Notes: a model not told the origin generated them from the sequence alone. 41,429 bases of DNA from Stenotrophomonas chelatiphaga (GCF_001431535.1 NZ_LDJK01000096.1:1-41429); one strand, 5' to 3'; shown: positions 31,094-39,573, counted from the first letter of the stretch. Made by a program: numbers and translations.

Positions 31094-32116
31094 ATGGATC
31101 GGAATATCCTGCTGGGCCCGCTGTTTGCCCTCGCCTGCCTGTTTGTCCTCATGGATGCCCGGGCCAACGAAATCGAGCAGCGCAACGCCATCGCCGCCGA
31201 CGTTCGAGCCTTGGTTGAGTCACGCGACTTCGCCGCACTCGACGCCCTGGCCGTTCGCTACCGCAATCCTGCCGAGCGGACGGGAAGCGGGGTCTGGAAG
31301 CTGGAGTCGTACTACACCGGATTAGCCGACGCGATCACGAGCAGGCGACCTTCAGACGCGTTCCGGAAAAAGCAGGCCGCCTTTGTGGATGATTGGATTA
31401 CCGCCCGTCCGAATTCTGCCTCCGCTCGCTTGGCGGCAGCGATACTGCTGGAAAACCACGCTTGGAATATCCGCGGCCGGGGCTATGCCCGCACTGTCCG
31501 CGAACAGGACTGGGCCCCCTTCCGGGACTACATCGAACGCGCGCGAATGTATCTTGAGCAGCACAAATCAATCGCTGATGTGGATCCCCATTGGTATGCC
31601 TCGATGCAACGGATCGCGAACAGCCAAGGATGGCCGGCAGAACGCTTCCAGCAACTCTTCGAAGAAGGGACAGGCAAGTACCCTGGCTATTACGCGCTCT
31701 ACTTCACCGCTACCGTTTACTTGTTGCCGAAATGGAATGGCAGCGCGCAGAGCATCGACGACTTCGCACGCCGCGCCATGCGCGGCACTGCCGCTGAAGA
31801 GGGTGCCGGCATGTACACACGCATCTACTGGGTCGCCATCGACTCGCAGTTCCGTGATGGGTTTCCAGAAAACTCGAAGGTCGATTGGGCTCTGATGAAA
31901 AAGGGTATCGACGACGTGATGGCCAAGTACCCGGACGACTGGAACATCCAGAAATTCGCGTACTTCTCCTGCCTCGCGGGTGACAAAACGAAGGCGGCAT
32001 CCTTGCTCGCCAGGATGGGCGAGCAGCCGGACATGGAAGTCTGGGACAGCATGGAGCGGTTCACGCAATGTCACAGTTGGGCGACCAGGACGCGACTCAA
32101 ATCAGCAGCCCAGTGA
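31094..32116 (+). CDS. Secreted DUF4034-like protein
   Basis: This 340-residue protein has a signal peptide (LLGPLFALACLFVLMDARA|NE) and an all-helical body. Segments typical of DUF4034 proteins are visible: VRALVESRDFAALDALAVRYRN, SGVWKLESYYTGL, RPNSASARLAAAILLENHAWNIRGRGYARTV, DPHWYASMQRIANSQGW, GYYALYFTATVYLLPKWNGS. It resembles TPR-like repeat proteins. Function unknown. AAAGGA lies upstream of the ATG at 31094. Base composition is somewhat less GC-rich than its neighbours, and it has no operon partner. Confidence 0.8.
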   Translation: MDRNILLGPLFALACLFVLMDARANEIEQRNAIAADVRALVESRDFAALDALAVRYRNPAERTGSGVWKLESYYTGLADAITSRRPSDAFRKKQAAFVDDWITARPNSASARLAAAILLENHAWNIRGRGYARTVREQDWAPFRDYIERARMYLEQHKSIADVDPHWYASMQRIANSQGWPAERFQQLFEEGTGKYPGYYALYFTATVYLLPKWNGSAQSIDDFARRAMRGTAAEEGAGMYTRIYWVAIDSQFRDGFPENSKVDWALMKKGIDDVMAKYPDDWNIQKFAYFSCLAGDKTKAASLLARMGEQPDMEVWDSMERFTQCHSWATRTRLKSAAQ

Positions 32117-32146
32117 ATCCGGGGCCTGATGGGTTGGAGCAGTCAC

Positions 32147-32443
32147 TCAAACCCGCCCCCGCCTCACCACCTGGTACACCGCCACATTCCGCTCAGCCAG
32201 CGCCCGCACCACTTCTGGAATCAGCTGCATCGGCAGATCCAGCGCATAACCATGGTCCACCCGCTGCACAGACGCAGGATCGAAGTGGAACGCCGGATGG
32301 TCCCGGCTGCGCTCCAGCAGGAATGCACTGATCGCACCAAGGGCGATCTGCTGCCACTCCCCCACCTCGAAATACACACGGTACAGCGCGTCGCTGTAAT
32401 CGGCCGGGGTATCGCGTTGCGTATCCAACATGTCAGCGGTCAC
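32147..32443 (-). CDS. Small protein of unknown function
   Basis: This 98-residue cytoplasmic protein has a sequence (YSDALYRVYFEVGEWQQIALGAISAFLLERSRDHPAFHFDPASVQRVDHGYALDLPMQLIPEVVRALAERNVAVYQVVR) with clear amphipathic pattern but no family I recognise. I chose the GTG at 32443, preceded by GGGAG with 6 bases spacing; the ATG at 32431 is an alternative. It lies between the DUF4034 gene and hxlR. Coding is supported by a good ribosome binding site and amino-acid composition, but I am only moderately sure. Confidence 0.6.
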   Translation of the reverse strand: MTADMLDTQRDTPADYSDALYRVYFEVGEWQQIALGAISAFLLERSRDHPAFHFDPASVQRVDHGYALDLPMQLIPEVVRALAERNVAVYQVVRRGRV

Positions 32444-32492
32444 GACATTCTCCCGGGTGGTGGATGCGGAATCGGAAAGGGCCTGCCTGGGG

Positions 32493-32876
32493 CTATCCGC
32501 GCCGCCGTGACGTCGGCCGCGCTTTCAGCGCGTCCAGCGCATCGGCATTGCGTCGCGCCCAGTCGTAGATCAGCTCGATCGGCTCCACCAGCTGCCGGCC
32601 CAGCGCGGTCAGGCTGTACTCCACCGATGGCGGCACGGTGGGATGTTCGGTCCGCAGCACGATGCCCGCCAACTCCATCTCGCGCAGGGTCTGGATCAGC
32701 ATCTTCCTGGAAATCGCAGGCAGGCTGCGATGCAGCGCGTTGCTGCGTGCCACGCCATCATGGCGCACGGCCAGGGTGTGCAGCACCATCGACGTCCACT
32801 TGGTGCTGAACAGCTCCAGCACCCGCCGGGGCGCGCAGTCTTCACGCCATTCCTGTTCCGGAGTGCCTGCTTTCAT
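32493..32876 (-). CDS. HxlR-family transcriptional regulator
   Basis: This 127-residue winged helix-turn-helix regulator has the HxlR pattern: VLELFSTKWTSMVLHTLAVRHDGVARSNALHRSLPAISRKMLIQTLREMELAGIVLRTEHPTVPPSVEYSLTALGRQLVEPIELIYDWA. Cys14 (REDCAP) sits where redox-sensing HxlR members such as YodB and QorR carry their sensor cysteine. It is transcribed divergently from the PRISE-type reductase at 32964 with an 87-base shared region, so it most likely controls that gene in response to electrophiles or quinones (inference). Confidence 0.9.
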   Translation of the reverse strand: MKAGTPEQEWREDCAPRRVLELFSTKWTSMVLHTLAVRHDGVARSNALHRSLPAISRKMLIQTLREMELAGIVLRTEHPTVPPSVEYSLTALGRQLVEPIELIYDWARRNADALDALKARPTSRRRG

Positions 32877-32881
32877 CGCGT

Positions 32882-32899
32882 GGTTACCATTTGGTGCCT
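32882..32899. promoter_or_regulatory. Candidate HxlR operator
   Basis: GGTTACCATTTGGTGCC contains ACCA-TT-TGGT with partial outer symmetry and lies 6 bases upstream of the hxlR start in the hxlR/reductase divergent region. Short inverted repeats of this kind are usual for HxlR proteins; binding is not shown. Confidence 0.4.
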
Positions 32900-32963
32900 T
32901 CTTTCGGGCCTGACCCCGATATCCTAAGGTGTCTGCCTGTTATTTGATGCAAAAGGCAATCCC

Positions 32964-34028
32964 ATGACCCAGAAAGCGTTGGTAGTCGGTGCAACCGGCA
33001 TTACCGGCAGCGCCCTTATCCAGCAGCTGCTCCAGGGAGGCTGGGAAGTTTACGGTCTGGCGCGCAATCCGGCGGCGCTGCCGGCGGGCGTTCACGGTGT
33101 CTCGGCCGATCTGCGTGACGCGCAGGCCACCCGGGCCGCACTGGCGGACCTGCAGCCGACCCATGTATTCATCACCACGTGGTCGCGGCAGGCCAACGAG
33201 GCCGAGAATATCCGCGTCAATGCGGCCATGGTGCGCCACCTGCTGGATGCCCTGCAGCCGGCCGCGTCGGTGCAGCACGTCGCGCTGGTGACCGGGCTGA
33301 AGCATTACCTCGGGCCATTCGAAGCCTACGCACAGGGCGCGCTGCCGCAGACCCCGTTCCGCGAGGAACAGCCGCGCCTGCCGATCGAGAACTTCTACTA
33401 CGCGCAGGAAGACGAGGTCTTCACCGCGGCCGCGCGTGATGGCTTCAGCTGGAGCGTGCATCGCCCGCATACGGTGATCGGCGCAGCGGTGGGCAACGCC
33501 ATGAACATGGGCACCACGCTGGCGGTGTATGCCTCGTTGTGCAAGCGCAGCGGCCGTCCGTTCTATTTCCCCGGCTCACTGGCGCAGTGGAACGGACTGA
33601 CCGACATGACCGACGCGCGCCAGTTGGCACGCCAGTTGGTATGGGCCACCCAGACCCCGGCAGCCGCCAACCAGGCCTTCAACATCGTCAACGGCGATGT
33701 GTTCCGCTGGAGCTGGATGTGGGGCCGCATCGCTGACTGGTTCGGCATCGAAGCGGCGCCGTTCACCGGTGAGCTGCGCCCGTTGGAACGGCAGATGGCC
33801 GACGATGCGGCGCTGTGGGTGCAGCTGGCCATCGAACAGGGCTTGGCCGAGCCGGACATCCACCGACTGGTATCGCCGTGGCACACCGACGCCGACCTGG
33901 GCCGCCCGGTCGAAGTCATGACCGATATGTCCAAGAGCCGTCGGCTGGGCTTCCTGGACTACCAGCCCAGCGATGACGCTTTCTTCGACCTGTTCGCCAC
34001 GCTGCGGGCGCAGCGGCTGATTCCGTAA
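32964..34028 (+). CDS. PRISE-type SDR reductase (progesterone 5-beta-reductase/iridoid synthase-like)
   Basis: This 354-residue extended SDR has the PRISE signature. The NADPH motif GATGITG (9-15) is followed by VFITTWSR, then TGLKHYLGPF with the conserved Lys114. NFYYAQED carries the catalytic Tyr (Tyr146/147), and then comes WSVHRPHTVIGAAVGNAMN. PRISE enzymes reduce the C=C of enones with NADPH using this Lys/Tyr pair in place of the classical YxxxK. The ATG at 32964 has AAAGG upstream. Divergent from the HxlR regulator, suggesting induction by a reactive enone-type compound. Physiological substrate unknown. Confidence 0.88.
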   Translation: MTQKALVVGATGITGSALIQQLLQGGWEVYGLARNPAALPAGVHGVSADLRDAQATRAALADLQPTHVFITTWSRQANEAENIRVNAAMVRHLLDALQPAASVQHVALVTGLKHYLGPFEAYAQGALPQTPFREEQPRLPIENFYYAQEDEVFTAAARDGFSWSVHRPHTVIGAAVGNAMNMGTTLAVYASLCKRSGRPFYFPGSLAQWNGLTDMTDARQLARQLVWATQTPAAANQAFNIVNGDVFRWSWMWGRIADWFGIEAAPFTGELRPLERQMADDAALWVQLAIEQGLAEPDIHRLVSPWHTDADLGRPVEVMTDMSKSRRLGFLDYQPSDDAFFDLFATLRAQRLIP

Positions 34029-34088
34029 GCGCCCCAAAGCGCAGCCAGGCGCCCCGGCATCCATCCCCGGGGCGCCTGACCAGCGCCA

Positions 34089-36302
34089 TCAGAACCTGTA
34101 GTTCACCGTCAACCGCACGTTGCGCGGCTCGCCCCAGGTGTAGGTGCTGTACCAGTTGAAGATGGTGTAGTAATGCTTGTCCAGCAGGTTGTTGACGTTG
34201 AGCGTGGCCGACAGCCTGTCGTTGAACTCATAGCGCGCCATCGCATCCAGCAGCCAGTACGGATCGGTGCGATGCACCAGGCTGCCGCCGTCCAACGGGT
34301 TGGTGATGGTGCCGAAGGTGCTGCCCTGCCAGCGCGCGCCGCCGCCGATGCTCACCCCACGCAGTGCGCCGTCCTGCACGCGGTAAGTGGTGTGCAGGCT
34401 GAACTGGTCTTCCGGCTCCAGCGTTGACACCTTGGTGGACTGCTGCCGCGCGATCTTGTGCGCGTAGCCGCCCTGCACCTGCCAGCCCGGTGCGACCTGG
34501 CCGGACACGTCGAACTCATAGCCCTTGGTGCGCACGCCCATCAGCCCGCGGTAGGCGATGCCGCCGCTCGGGGTCAGCCCGCCACTGGGCTCGGCATAGT
34601 TGTCCTGCTCCAGCTGGAACACCGCCGCGCTGGCGTTGAAGCGTCCTTCCAGGAACTCGGCCTTGACGCCGGCTTCGTAGCTGCGGCCTTCCAGCGGATC
34701 CAGCACCCTGCCCTGCTCGTCCTGGTTGCTCTGCGGCTTGAAGATGGAGCTGTAGCTGGCGAACACCGAGTAGTTCTGGTTGAGGTCGTACACCAGCCCG
34801 GCGTACGGCACGATCACCCCGCTCTCGTCGATATCCATGGCCTTGTAGTTGGCCACGCGGCTGCCCAGGATCAGCTTCAGCGGATCGGCCAGGTCGAAGC
34901 GGCCCACCACGTAGGCGCCGCTTTCGCGGGTTACTTCATTGTTGCCGTAGCCCCACTGCCAGTCCGGCTCCGGCACATCGCCGGTCCAGCCGCGGTAATC
35001 GGCCACGCCGGTGACATAGCCTTCCTGCGGCGAGTAACCGTCGTTGATCCAGCGCTTGCGCGACACGCTGCCGCCGACCACCAGTTCGTGCTGGCGACCG
35101 AACCACTCGAACGTGCCGCTGACATACAGATCAGCGGCGTTGCTGGTGGTCTCGCCTACGTACTTGCCAACCCACATGCTCACGCCTTCGCCGCTCACCG
35201 GATCCGGGTTGCCGCCGGCCGCCGCACCCAGCGGGGCGTCATAACCGTTGACCTGGTGGTTGAGCTGCAGCTTGGCCACCCAGTCATTGCCGAAGGTGTG
35301 TTCCAGCGTGGCGAACGCGGTGCGGCTGTACTGCGCCCAGCTGCTCCAGCGCGCACCGTTGTTGAACGAACGCGGCATCTTGTTGAAGTTGCCGGTGCTG
35401 TCCAGCAGCGGAATGCCACCCCAGCTGGAACCCTGCGGATCGCTGTCCTGGTAATCGGCGCCGACGGTCAGCAGCGTGCTGTCGTCGATGTCCGCTTCCA
35501 GGATGCCGTAGAACACCTTGTTGGTGCGCTGGTAATGGTCGACGTTGGAATGCTTGTCCTGCTGTGCGGCCACCGCGCGGCCACGCACGCGACCGCTTTC
35601 GGTCAGCGGGCCGCTGACATCCACTTCGGCGCGGTAGCTGTCCCACGAGCCGACACCCAGACCCACGCTACCGGCGAACGCGCGCGTCGGCTTCTTGCGG
35701 ATCAGGTTGATGGTCGCACCCGGATCGCCCATGCCGGTCAGCAGACCGGTGGCGCCCTTGAGCACTTCCACGCGATCGTAGATGGCCATGTCGCTGAGCG
35801 TATTGCCAGCCGAATAGGCCGAATCGCGCGCCATCGGAATGCCATCGTACTGGAAGTTCTGCACCGCAAAGCCGCGTGCGTAGTATTCGGTACGCTCGCT
35901 GTCGTAGGTCACGATGCTGATGCCCGGGGTGACCTTCATGACGTCGTCGATGCCGTTGAGGCCGAAGTCGTTCATCTGCTGCCGGGTGATCACGCTGATC
36001 GACTGCGGGGTCTGCCGCGGACTGAGCACCAGCCGGGTGGCGGTGGCGATGGTGCCCGGCGTGTAGGAGCCGCTGTTTTCGGTCACCGTGCCCAGCTGGT
36101 TGGCGGTCACCTGCACGGTCTGCAGGGTCCGCGCGGCGTCATCGTCGGCCTGCGTGGTGGCGGCCTGCTGGGCCTGCGCGCTGGTGCTGAGCAGGCCCAG
36201 TGTGAGCACGGCGGAGACCGCCTGGGTCAGCGGTGAACGGACAAGGGCGCGATGCAGGCGACCGCTACGGGCCAGGGTGACAGGGGACGGAACGACGGAC
36301 AC
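34089..36302 (-). CDS. TonB-dependent siderophore receptor
   Basis: This 737-residue outer-membrane receptor has a signal peptide (LTQAVSAVLTLGLLSTSAQA) and a possible TonB box (LQTVQVTA). The plug domain follows (SPRQTPQSISVITRQQMNDFGLNGIDDVMKVTPGISI, YYARGFAVQNFQYDGIP, YDRVEVLKGATGLLTGMGDPGATINLIRKKP), then a 22-strand-type barrel ending in the terminal aromatic NYRF. The sequence is of the ferric-siderophore (FoxA/FhuE/FpvA-like) class. It lacks the long signalling extension of FpvA/FecA. Translation starts with GTG (36302) after GGAGG. I saw no clear Fur box upstream. No siderophore synthesis genes are near; the ligand is not predictable. Confidence 0.93.
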   Translation of the reverse strand: MSVVPSPVTLARSGRLHRALVRSPLTQAVSAVLTLGLLSTSAQAQQAATTQADDDAARTLQTVQVTANQLGTVTENSGSYTPGTIATATRLVLSPRQTPQSISVITRQQMNDFGLNGIDDVMKVTPGISIVTYDSERTEYYARGFAVQNFQYDGIPMARDSAYSAGNTLSDMAIYDRVEVLKGATGLLTGMGDPGATINLIRKKPTRAFAGSVGLGVGSWDSYRAEVDVSGPLTESGRVRGRAVAAQQDKHSNVDHYQRTNKVFYGILEADIDDSTLLTVGADYQDSDPQGSSWGGIPLLDSTGNFNKMPRSFNNGARWSSWAQYSRTAFATLEHTFGNDWVAKLQLNHQVNGYDAPLGAAAGGNPDPVSGEGVSMWVGKYVGETTSNAADLYVSGTFEWFGRQHELVVGGSVSRKRWINDGYSPQEGYVTGVADYRGWTGDVPEPDWQWGYGNNEVTRESGAYVVGRFDLADPLKLILGSRVANYKAMDIDESGVIVPYAGLVYDLNQNYSVFASYSSIFKPQSNQDEQGRVLDPLEGRSYEAGVKAEFLEGRFNASAAVFQLEQDNYAEPSGGLTPSGGIAYRGLMGVRTKGYEFDVSGQVAPGWQVQGGYAHKIARQQSTKVSTLEPEDQFSLHTTYRVQDGALRGVSIGGGARWQGSTFGTITNPLDGGSLVHRTDPYWLLDAMARYEFNDRLSATLNVNNLLDKHYYTIFNWYSTYTWGEPRNVRLTVNYRF

Positions 36303-36469
36303 GGCAGTGCCTCCAGGCAGGAAGTGATCCTCTGGCGGCGGCTGGAGGTAACAGATTGGGCGGCATGATGACGCAAATGTGACGGCGGGGAAAGCCGGGC
36401 CCTGCCCCGCTGCCGAGGTGGCGATGCAGCCCTATGCCGCATCGCCACGTATCAGGGAACCGCGATACC

Positions 36470-37921
36470 TCAGTTCACCTGTACCTGCCCCAGCGGCAGC
36501 CGACGCTGCGTGTCCTGCCCGTCGTTCTGCGGGGCGATGTTGCGCCGGCCCGGGGCGTCGTCGGCCAGCGCCAGCCGCAGCGAGTAACTACCCGCCGCCA
36601 AGGTGGCGGGCACGGTGAAGGTGGTACTGCGGCTCTGCACCGTGCCCGGCATGATCTCGCTCAGGGTCACCGCAGGAATCGAGGTGCGCGCCTTGGTGCT
36701 GCCATCGGCCGCCACCCAGTGCAGTTCCACGTGGTAAGCGTTGTACAGCGGGGCCGAGCCGTGATTCTTGATATCCAGCCGCAGTGCCGCCTGCTGGCCA
36801 CGCACCTGGGTGTTGGGCCAGGTCACCGTGCTGATGCCGAGCCGGTAACCCAGGTCACTCTTCAGGGTCTTCAGCTTGGCCGCATTGCCGCTGGTTTCGT
36901 GCGCACCGGCCGGGCCAAGGAAGCTGAAGTGGTAATCGCGCAGCAGCTTGCGTACATCGGCGGTGCGGTTGGTCCAGGTGCTCTTCTGGTTGCTGTTCGG
37001 GCTCTCGCCGCTGACCGGGTTGACCATCCAGTTCTGCCGCGCCGCCGGCACCTCGTTGGCCAGCCCGTATTCCAGGTTCCACCAGCCATCGTCGCTGCAG
37101 CTGGGCATCTGCGGATTGAACGCATTGCACTTGCCGGTGAACGAGGGGAAGTAATCCTCGTGGAAACCAAACAGCGCCGATCCCACGTCCGACGCCCGCG
37201 CATAGCGTGTCTGCAGCGGCGTCTTCAGGAAGGCGGCGGTGTAGGCATCGCGGATCAGCGAACGGGTCTGCGCATTGGGCTGCAGGTCTTCGCAGCCGCT
37301 GGTATGCCATTCGCCCCAGAAGCCGAGCAGGCCCACCTGGATGGCCGTGATGCGCGGGTCGCCATCGAAGCGCGCAGCCAGCGCCTGCACGAACTGCTGC
37401 ATCTGCTGGCGCGCCGCCGGGTTGTTGTAGTCCAGGCTGCGGATCGGGCCATCCGAATCACACTTGGCGCGCACCGCATACGGAATGTTGAGCGGCGCCT
37501 GTTCGAGGAACTTCGGATAGTCGCGTTCGTTCTCGCCGCCGGTGTAATGCGCGTCGATCTGGCTGGCGGCACTTTCCGGATAATCGGCGACGGGGCGCAG
37601 CACGAAGGTGGCCAGCGGATCGTCGTTGAGGATCGGCTGCAGGTACAAGGTTTCCACCGCGTTCCAGTCAAATACCTGGTCGGCGGTTTCGATGATCCGC
37701 CACGGCAGGTACACGTGATAGATGTGCGCCCCGTGGAAATTGTCCACCCCGCCATCCACGGCATACGAGCTGCCCCACAACATGAAACCGCGATGCGGAT
37801 TGTCGAACTCCTGGGTGGATACCGCCGGGGTCAGGGTGCCGGCGTGGGCACAGGCGGCGGACAGGGCGCTGGCGAGGACTGCGACAGCCAGCATTCCGGA
37901 AAACGGACGTGACGACGACAT
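36470..37921 (-). CDS. Secreted DUF4832/DUF4874-type protein (glycosidase-like fold)
   Basis: This 483-residue exported protein has a signal peptide (MLAVAVLASALSAACAHA|GT). The N-terminal part (EFDNPHRGFMLWGSS, YHVYLPWRIIE, DPLATFVLRPVADYP, FVQALAARFDGDPRITAIQVGLLGFWGEWHT) resembles the TIM-barrel DUF4874 family. The C-terminal ~180 residues (TVTWPNTQVRGQQAALRLDIKNHGSAPLYNAYHVELHW...YSLRLALADD) form the beta-sandwich of DUF4832. The GFWGEWH motif with its acid residue is placed like a catalytic acid of glycosidases, but activity is not established. GAGGT precedes the ATG at 37921. A promoter and operator-like palindromes lie upstream. Confidence 0.82.
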   Translation of the reverse strand: MSSSRPFSGMLAVAVLASALSAACAHAGTLTPAVSTQEFDNPHRGFMLWGSSYAVDGGVDNFHGAHIYHVYLPWRIIETADQVFDWNAVETLYLQPILNDDPLATFVLRPVADYPESAASQIDAHYTGGENERDYPKFLEQAPLNIPYAVRAKCDSDGPIRSLDYNNPAARQQMQQFVQALAARFDGDPRITAIQVGLLGFWGEWHTSGCEDLQPNAQTRSLIRDAYTAAFLKTPLQTRYARASDVGSALFGFHEDYFPSFTGKCNAFNPQMPSCSDDGWWNLEYGLANEVPAARQNWMVNPVSGESPNSNQKSTWTNRTADVRKLLRDYHFSFLGPAGAHETSGNAAKLKTLKSDLGYRLGISTVTWPNTQVRGQQAALRLDIKNHGSAPLYNAYHVELHWVAADGSTKARTSIPAVTLSEIMPGTVQSRSTTFTVPATLAAGSYSLRLALADDAPGRRNIAPQNDGQDTQRRLPLGQVQVN

Positions 37922-37996
37922 GGACGTACCTCTTCGGTTGCACGAGGGAAGACGAGACAGGGAGGCGCTGAACCTCCCCCAGGGTTGTCGCCGACG

Positions 37997-38036
37997 ACCT
38001 TATGTCATGTTTCGTTATGTATCAATATCGAAACAT
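37997..38036 (-). promoter_or_regulatory. Promoter and operator-like repeat of the DUF4832 gene
   Basis: On the minus strand TTGATA (38025-38020), 17 bases, TAAGGT (38002-37997) fits a sigma70 promoter. An inverted repeat ATGTTTCG (38007-38014) / CGAAACAT (38029-38036) covers the -35 and most of the spacer, where a repressor would block transcription. The region is AT-rich against its surroundings. Confidence 0.5.
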
Positions 38037-38085
38037 AGCGAAATTTCTCGACCGGATCACAGTTTCGCTCCGTGCAGCACACGTC

Positions 38086-38110
38086 GGTAGCGCCGAGCCG
38101 TGCTCAGCTG
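38086..38110. repeat. Half SMAG element
   Basis: GGTAGCGCCGAGCCGTGCTC starts at 38086 and is the head type seen at 30452. A second half element lies at 38575-38600 after the DUF2628 gene, so the two flank that gene. Confidence 0.7.
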
Positions 38111-38144
38111 CTTTCCCATGGTGAATGCGATTCGTTCTAGCTAT

Positions 38145-38162
38145 CATGTAACCGATTACATG
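38145..38162. promoter_or_regulatory. Perfect 14-base-arm palindrome, LacI/GntR-type operator candidate
   Basis: CATGTAA (38145-38151), CCGA, TTACATG (38156-38162), with a central CpG. This is the layout of LacI-family operators and close to sites of E. coli GntR. It lies 15 bases before the DUF2628 start and overlaps a TATCAT (38143-38148) that could be a -10. No LacI-type gene is in the window. Confidence 0.5.
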
Positions 38163-38177
38163 GAGCTTTGATCAACA

Positions 38178-38564
38178 ATGGAAACACCGAACACCGGGCC
38201 GCATAGTCCCAAGTGGCAATACCGGTTCGACTTCTTCGCACGGCATGGCGCACCGAAGACCAAGGAATACCGTCAGGCACTCAAGGAACTGCCCTTCGCC
38301 GGCAAGTTCAAAGTGAACATCAACCTGTTCGCCCTGTTCTTCAGCTGGATCTACCTTTTCATCCTGGGCATGTGGCGCAAGGGCCTGGTGGTTTTTGGCC
38401 TGTACGTGGCGCTCATCGTCGTCTCCTTCTTCGTGCCGGACCTGCTGGTACGGGCACTGGCGGCAGCGCTTGGCCTCTCAGTGGCCATGAGCACCAACTA
38501 CAGCTATTACGCCGAACGCGTGCAGGGCAAGGTCAGCTGGAACCCGTTCGAAGGCCTGTTCTAA
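38178..38564 (+). CDS. DUF2628 inner-membrane protein
   Basis: This 128-residue membrane protein has a cytoplasmic N-terminus (KWQYRFDFFARHGAPKTKEYRQALKELPFAGKFKVNINLFALFF), which is the DUF2628 signature. Transmembrane helices follow (INLFALFFSWIYLFILGMW, GLVVFGLYVALIVVSFFVPDLLVRALAAALGLSVA). The C-terminus is polar with NYSYYAERVQGK. Family function is unknown. The ATG at 38178 is preceded by GGAGC. It may be under control of the palindrome at 38145-38162. Confidence 0.85.
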   Translation: METPNTGPHSPKWQYRFDFFARHGAPKTKEYRQALKELPFAGKFKVNINLFALFFSWIYLFILGMWRKGLVVFGLYVALIVVSFFVPDLLVRALAAALGLSVAMSTNYSYYAERVQGKVSWNPFEGLF

Positions 38565-38689
38565 GCGGGAAATCGGTAGCGCCGGCCCGTGCTCGGCGGT
38601 GCTCGGGGTCAGGCCGCAGTCCGTATGACTGCGGCCGCGCCTGCGCTGGCTGAGCGTGGCGCGTCGCTGCCGGGACGCGATACCCGCGC

Positions 38690-38722
38690 TTGACTGATAT
38701 CACAATGGACATAGTGATATCA
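38690..38722 (+). promoter_or_regulatory. Promoter and double operator of the toxin-antitoxin pair
   Basis: TTGACT (38690-38695) is a good -35. Two identical palindromic octamers TGATATCA lie at 38695-38702 and 38715-38722, separated by 12 bases, with starts two helical turns apart. The Neisseria FitAB operator has octamers TGCTATCA and TGATAGCA in a comparable paired arrangement. The sites cover the promoter, fitting autorepression by the antitoxin-toxin complex. Confidence 0.65.
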
Positions 38723-38752
38723 TCGACGTCACGCGCTAATGGATGCCCTCAT

Positions 38753-39016
38753 ATGCCCGCCGTGACCATTCGAAACCTTTCCGAGGAAGCCCACAGGGCG
38801 CTCAAAGTGCGCGCGGCACAGCATGGTCGCAGCACCGAGGCCGAGATCCGCGACATTCTGGAATCCGCCGTGCGACCGGCCAGCCGGGTGCGGCTGGGGT
38901 CGGCCCTGGCGGCGCTGAGCGCCGATCACGGCCTCACCGACGCCGATGTCGATGCGCTGACGGCCACGCGCGATAAAACGCCGGCCAAGCCGTTGGGGTT
39001 GAATGATCGTCCTTGA
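38753..39016 (+). CDS. FitA/VapB-like ribbon-helix-helix antitoxin
   Basis: This 87-residue antitoxin has an N-terminal ribbon-helix-helix DNA-binding domain (AVTIRNLSEEAHRALKVRAAQHGRSTEAEIRDILESAV) of the FitA type. Its C-terminal tail (ADHGLTDADVDALTATRDKTPAKPLGLNDRP) should wrap around the PIN toxin. I chose the ATG at 38753, where the conserved domain begins. It overlaps the toxin gene by 14 bases. The operator upstream supports autoregulation. Confidence 0.92.
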   Translation: MPAVTIRNLSEEAHRALKVRAAQHGRSTEAEIRDILESAVRPASRVRLGSALAALSADHGLTDADVDALTATRDKTPAKPLGLNDRP

Positions 39017-39419
39017 CACCAAGGTCGTTTCAGCAGCGATGAGGCCTACGCCCTCCCCCGCTGTACTCGACTGGATGGACAGGCAGGCGGCGGAGACGCT
39101 CTATCTCTCCAGCGTGACGATCGCGGAGTTGCTGTACGGCGTCGGCGCGTTGCCGGCCGGGCGCAGAAAGCAGGCGCTGCGGAGCGCGGTCGATGGCCTG
39201 ATCGAGCTGTTCCACGACCGGGTATTGCCCTTCAATCTGGAGGCCGCGCGCTGCTACGCCGATCTCGCAGTGACTGCGCGGATGGGCGGCAAGGGGTTCC
39301 CAACGCCGGATGGCTACATTGCCGCGATTGCGGTAGCGAATGGCTTCACCGTCGCCACCCGCGATGCCGGGCCGTTCCAGGCAGCCGGAATCGACATCAT
39401 CGACCCCTGGACCTGCTGA
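39003..39419 (+). CDS. FitB/VapC-like PIN-domain toxin
   Basis: This 138-residue PIN-domain ribonuclease toxin shows the acidic residues of the metal site: Asp5 (MIVLDTKVVS), Glu42 (TIAELLYG), Asp103 (TPDGYIAAIA) and Asp121 (ATRDAGPF). The usual Asn after LDT is Lys7 here, a mild deviation; the acidic quartet is complete, so activity is likely. VapC/FitB toxins cleave tRNA or rRNA and arrest growth. It is co-translated with the antitoxin through the 14-base overlap. Confidence 0.92.
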   Translation: MIVLDTKVVSAAMRPTPSPAVLDWMDRQAAETLYLSSVTIAELLYGVGALPAGRRKQALRSAVDGLIELFHDRVLPFNLEAARCYADLAVTARMGGKGFPTPDGYIAAIAVANGFTVATRDAGPFQAAGIDIIDPWTC

Positions 39420-39573
39420 GGCATCGCCCTGGCCCGGTAGAGCCGACTGGCTGGCCGTGGCTGACTGGCTGCTATCTACGCCTGGCGGGTACCGCTACGC
39501 ATGCATTGCAACGCCCGCTCGCCAACTCCATAACGGAGATGCGCCCGCGGTTGGGCGCTCTCAGGAGAAATAC
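39420..39573. other. Gap with degenerate SMAG element and a hairpin before the His-rich gene
   Basis: A worn SMAG-like head (GGTAGAGCCGACTGGC) starts near 39436. GCGCCC (39541-39546) and GGGCGC (39553-39558) form a small hairpin just ahead of the AGGAG of the next gene and could influence its translation. No gene is seen. Confidence 0.4.

Noticed and set aside
36303..36470. Fur box before the siderophore receptor
   Set aside because: No sequence close to the GATAATGATAATCATTATC-type consensus was found.
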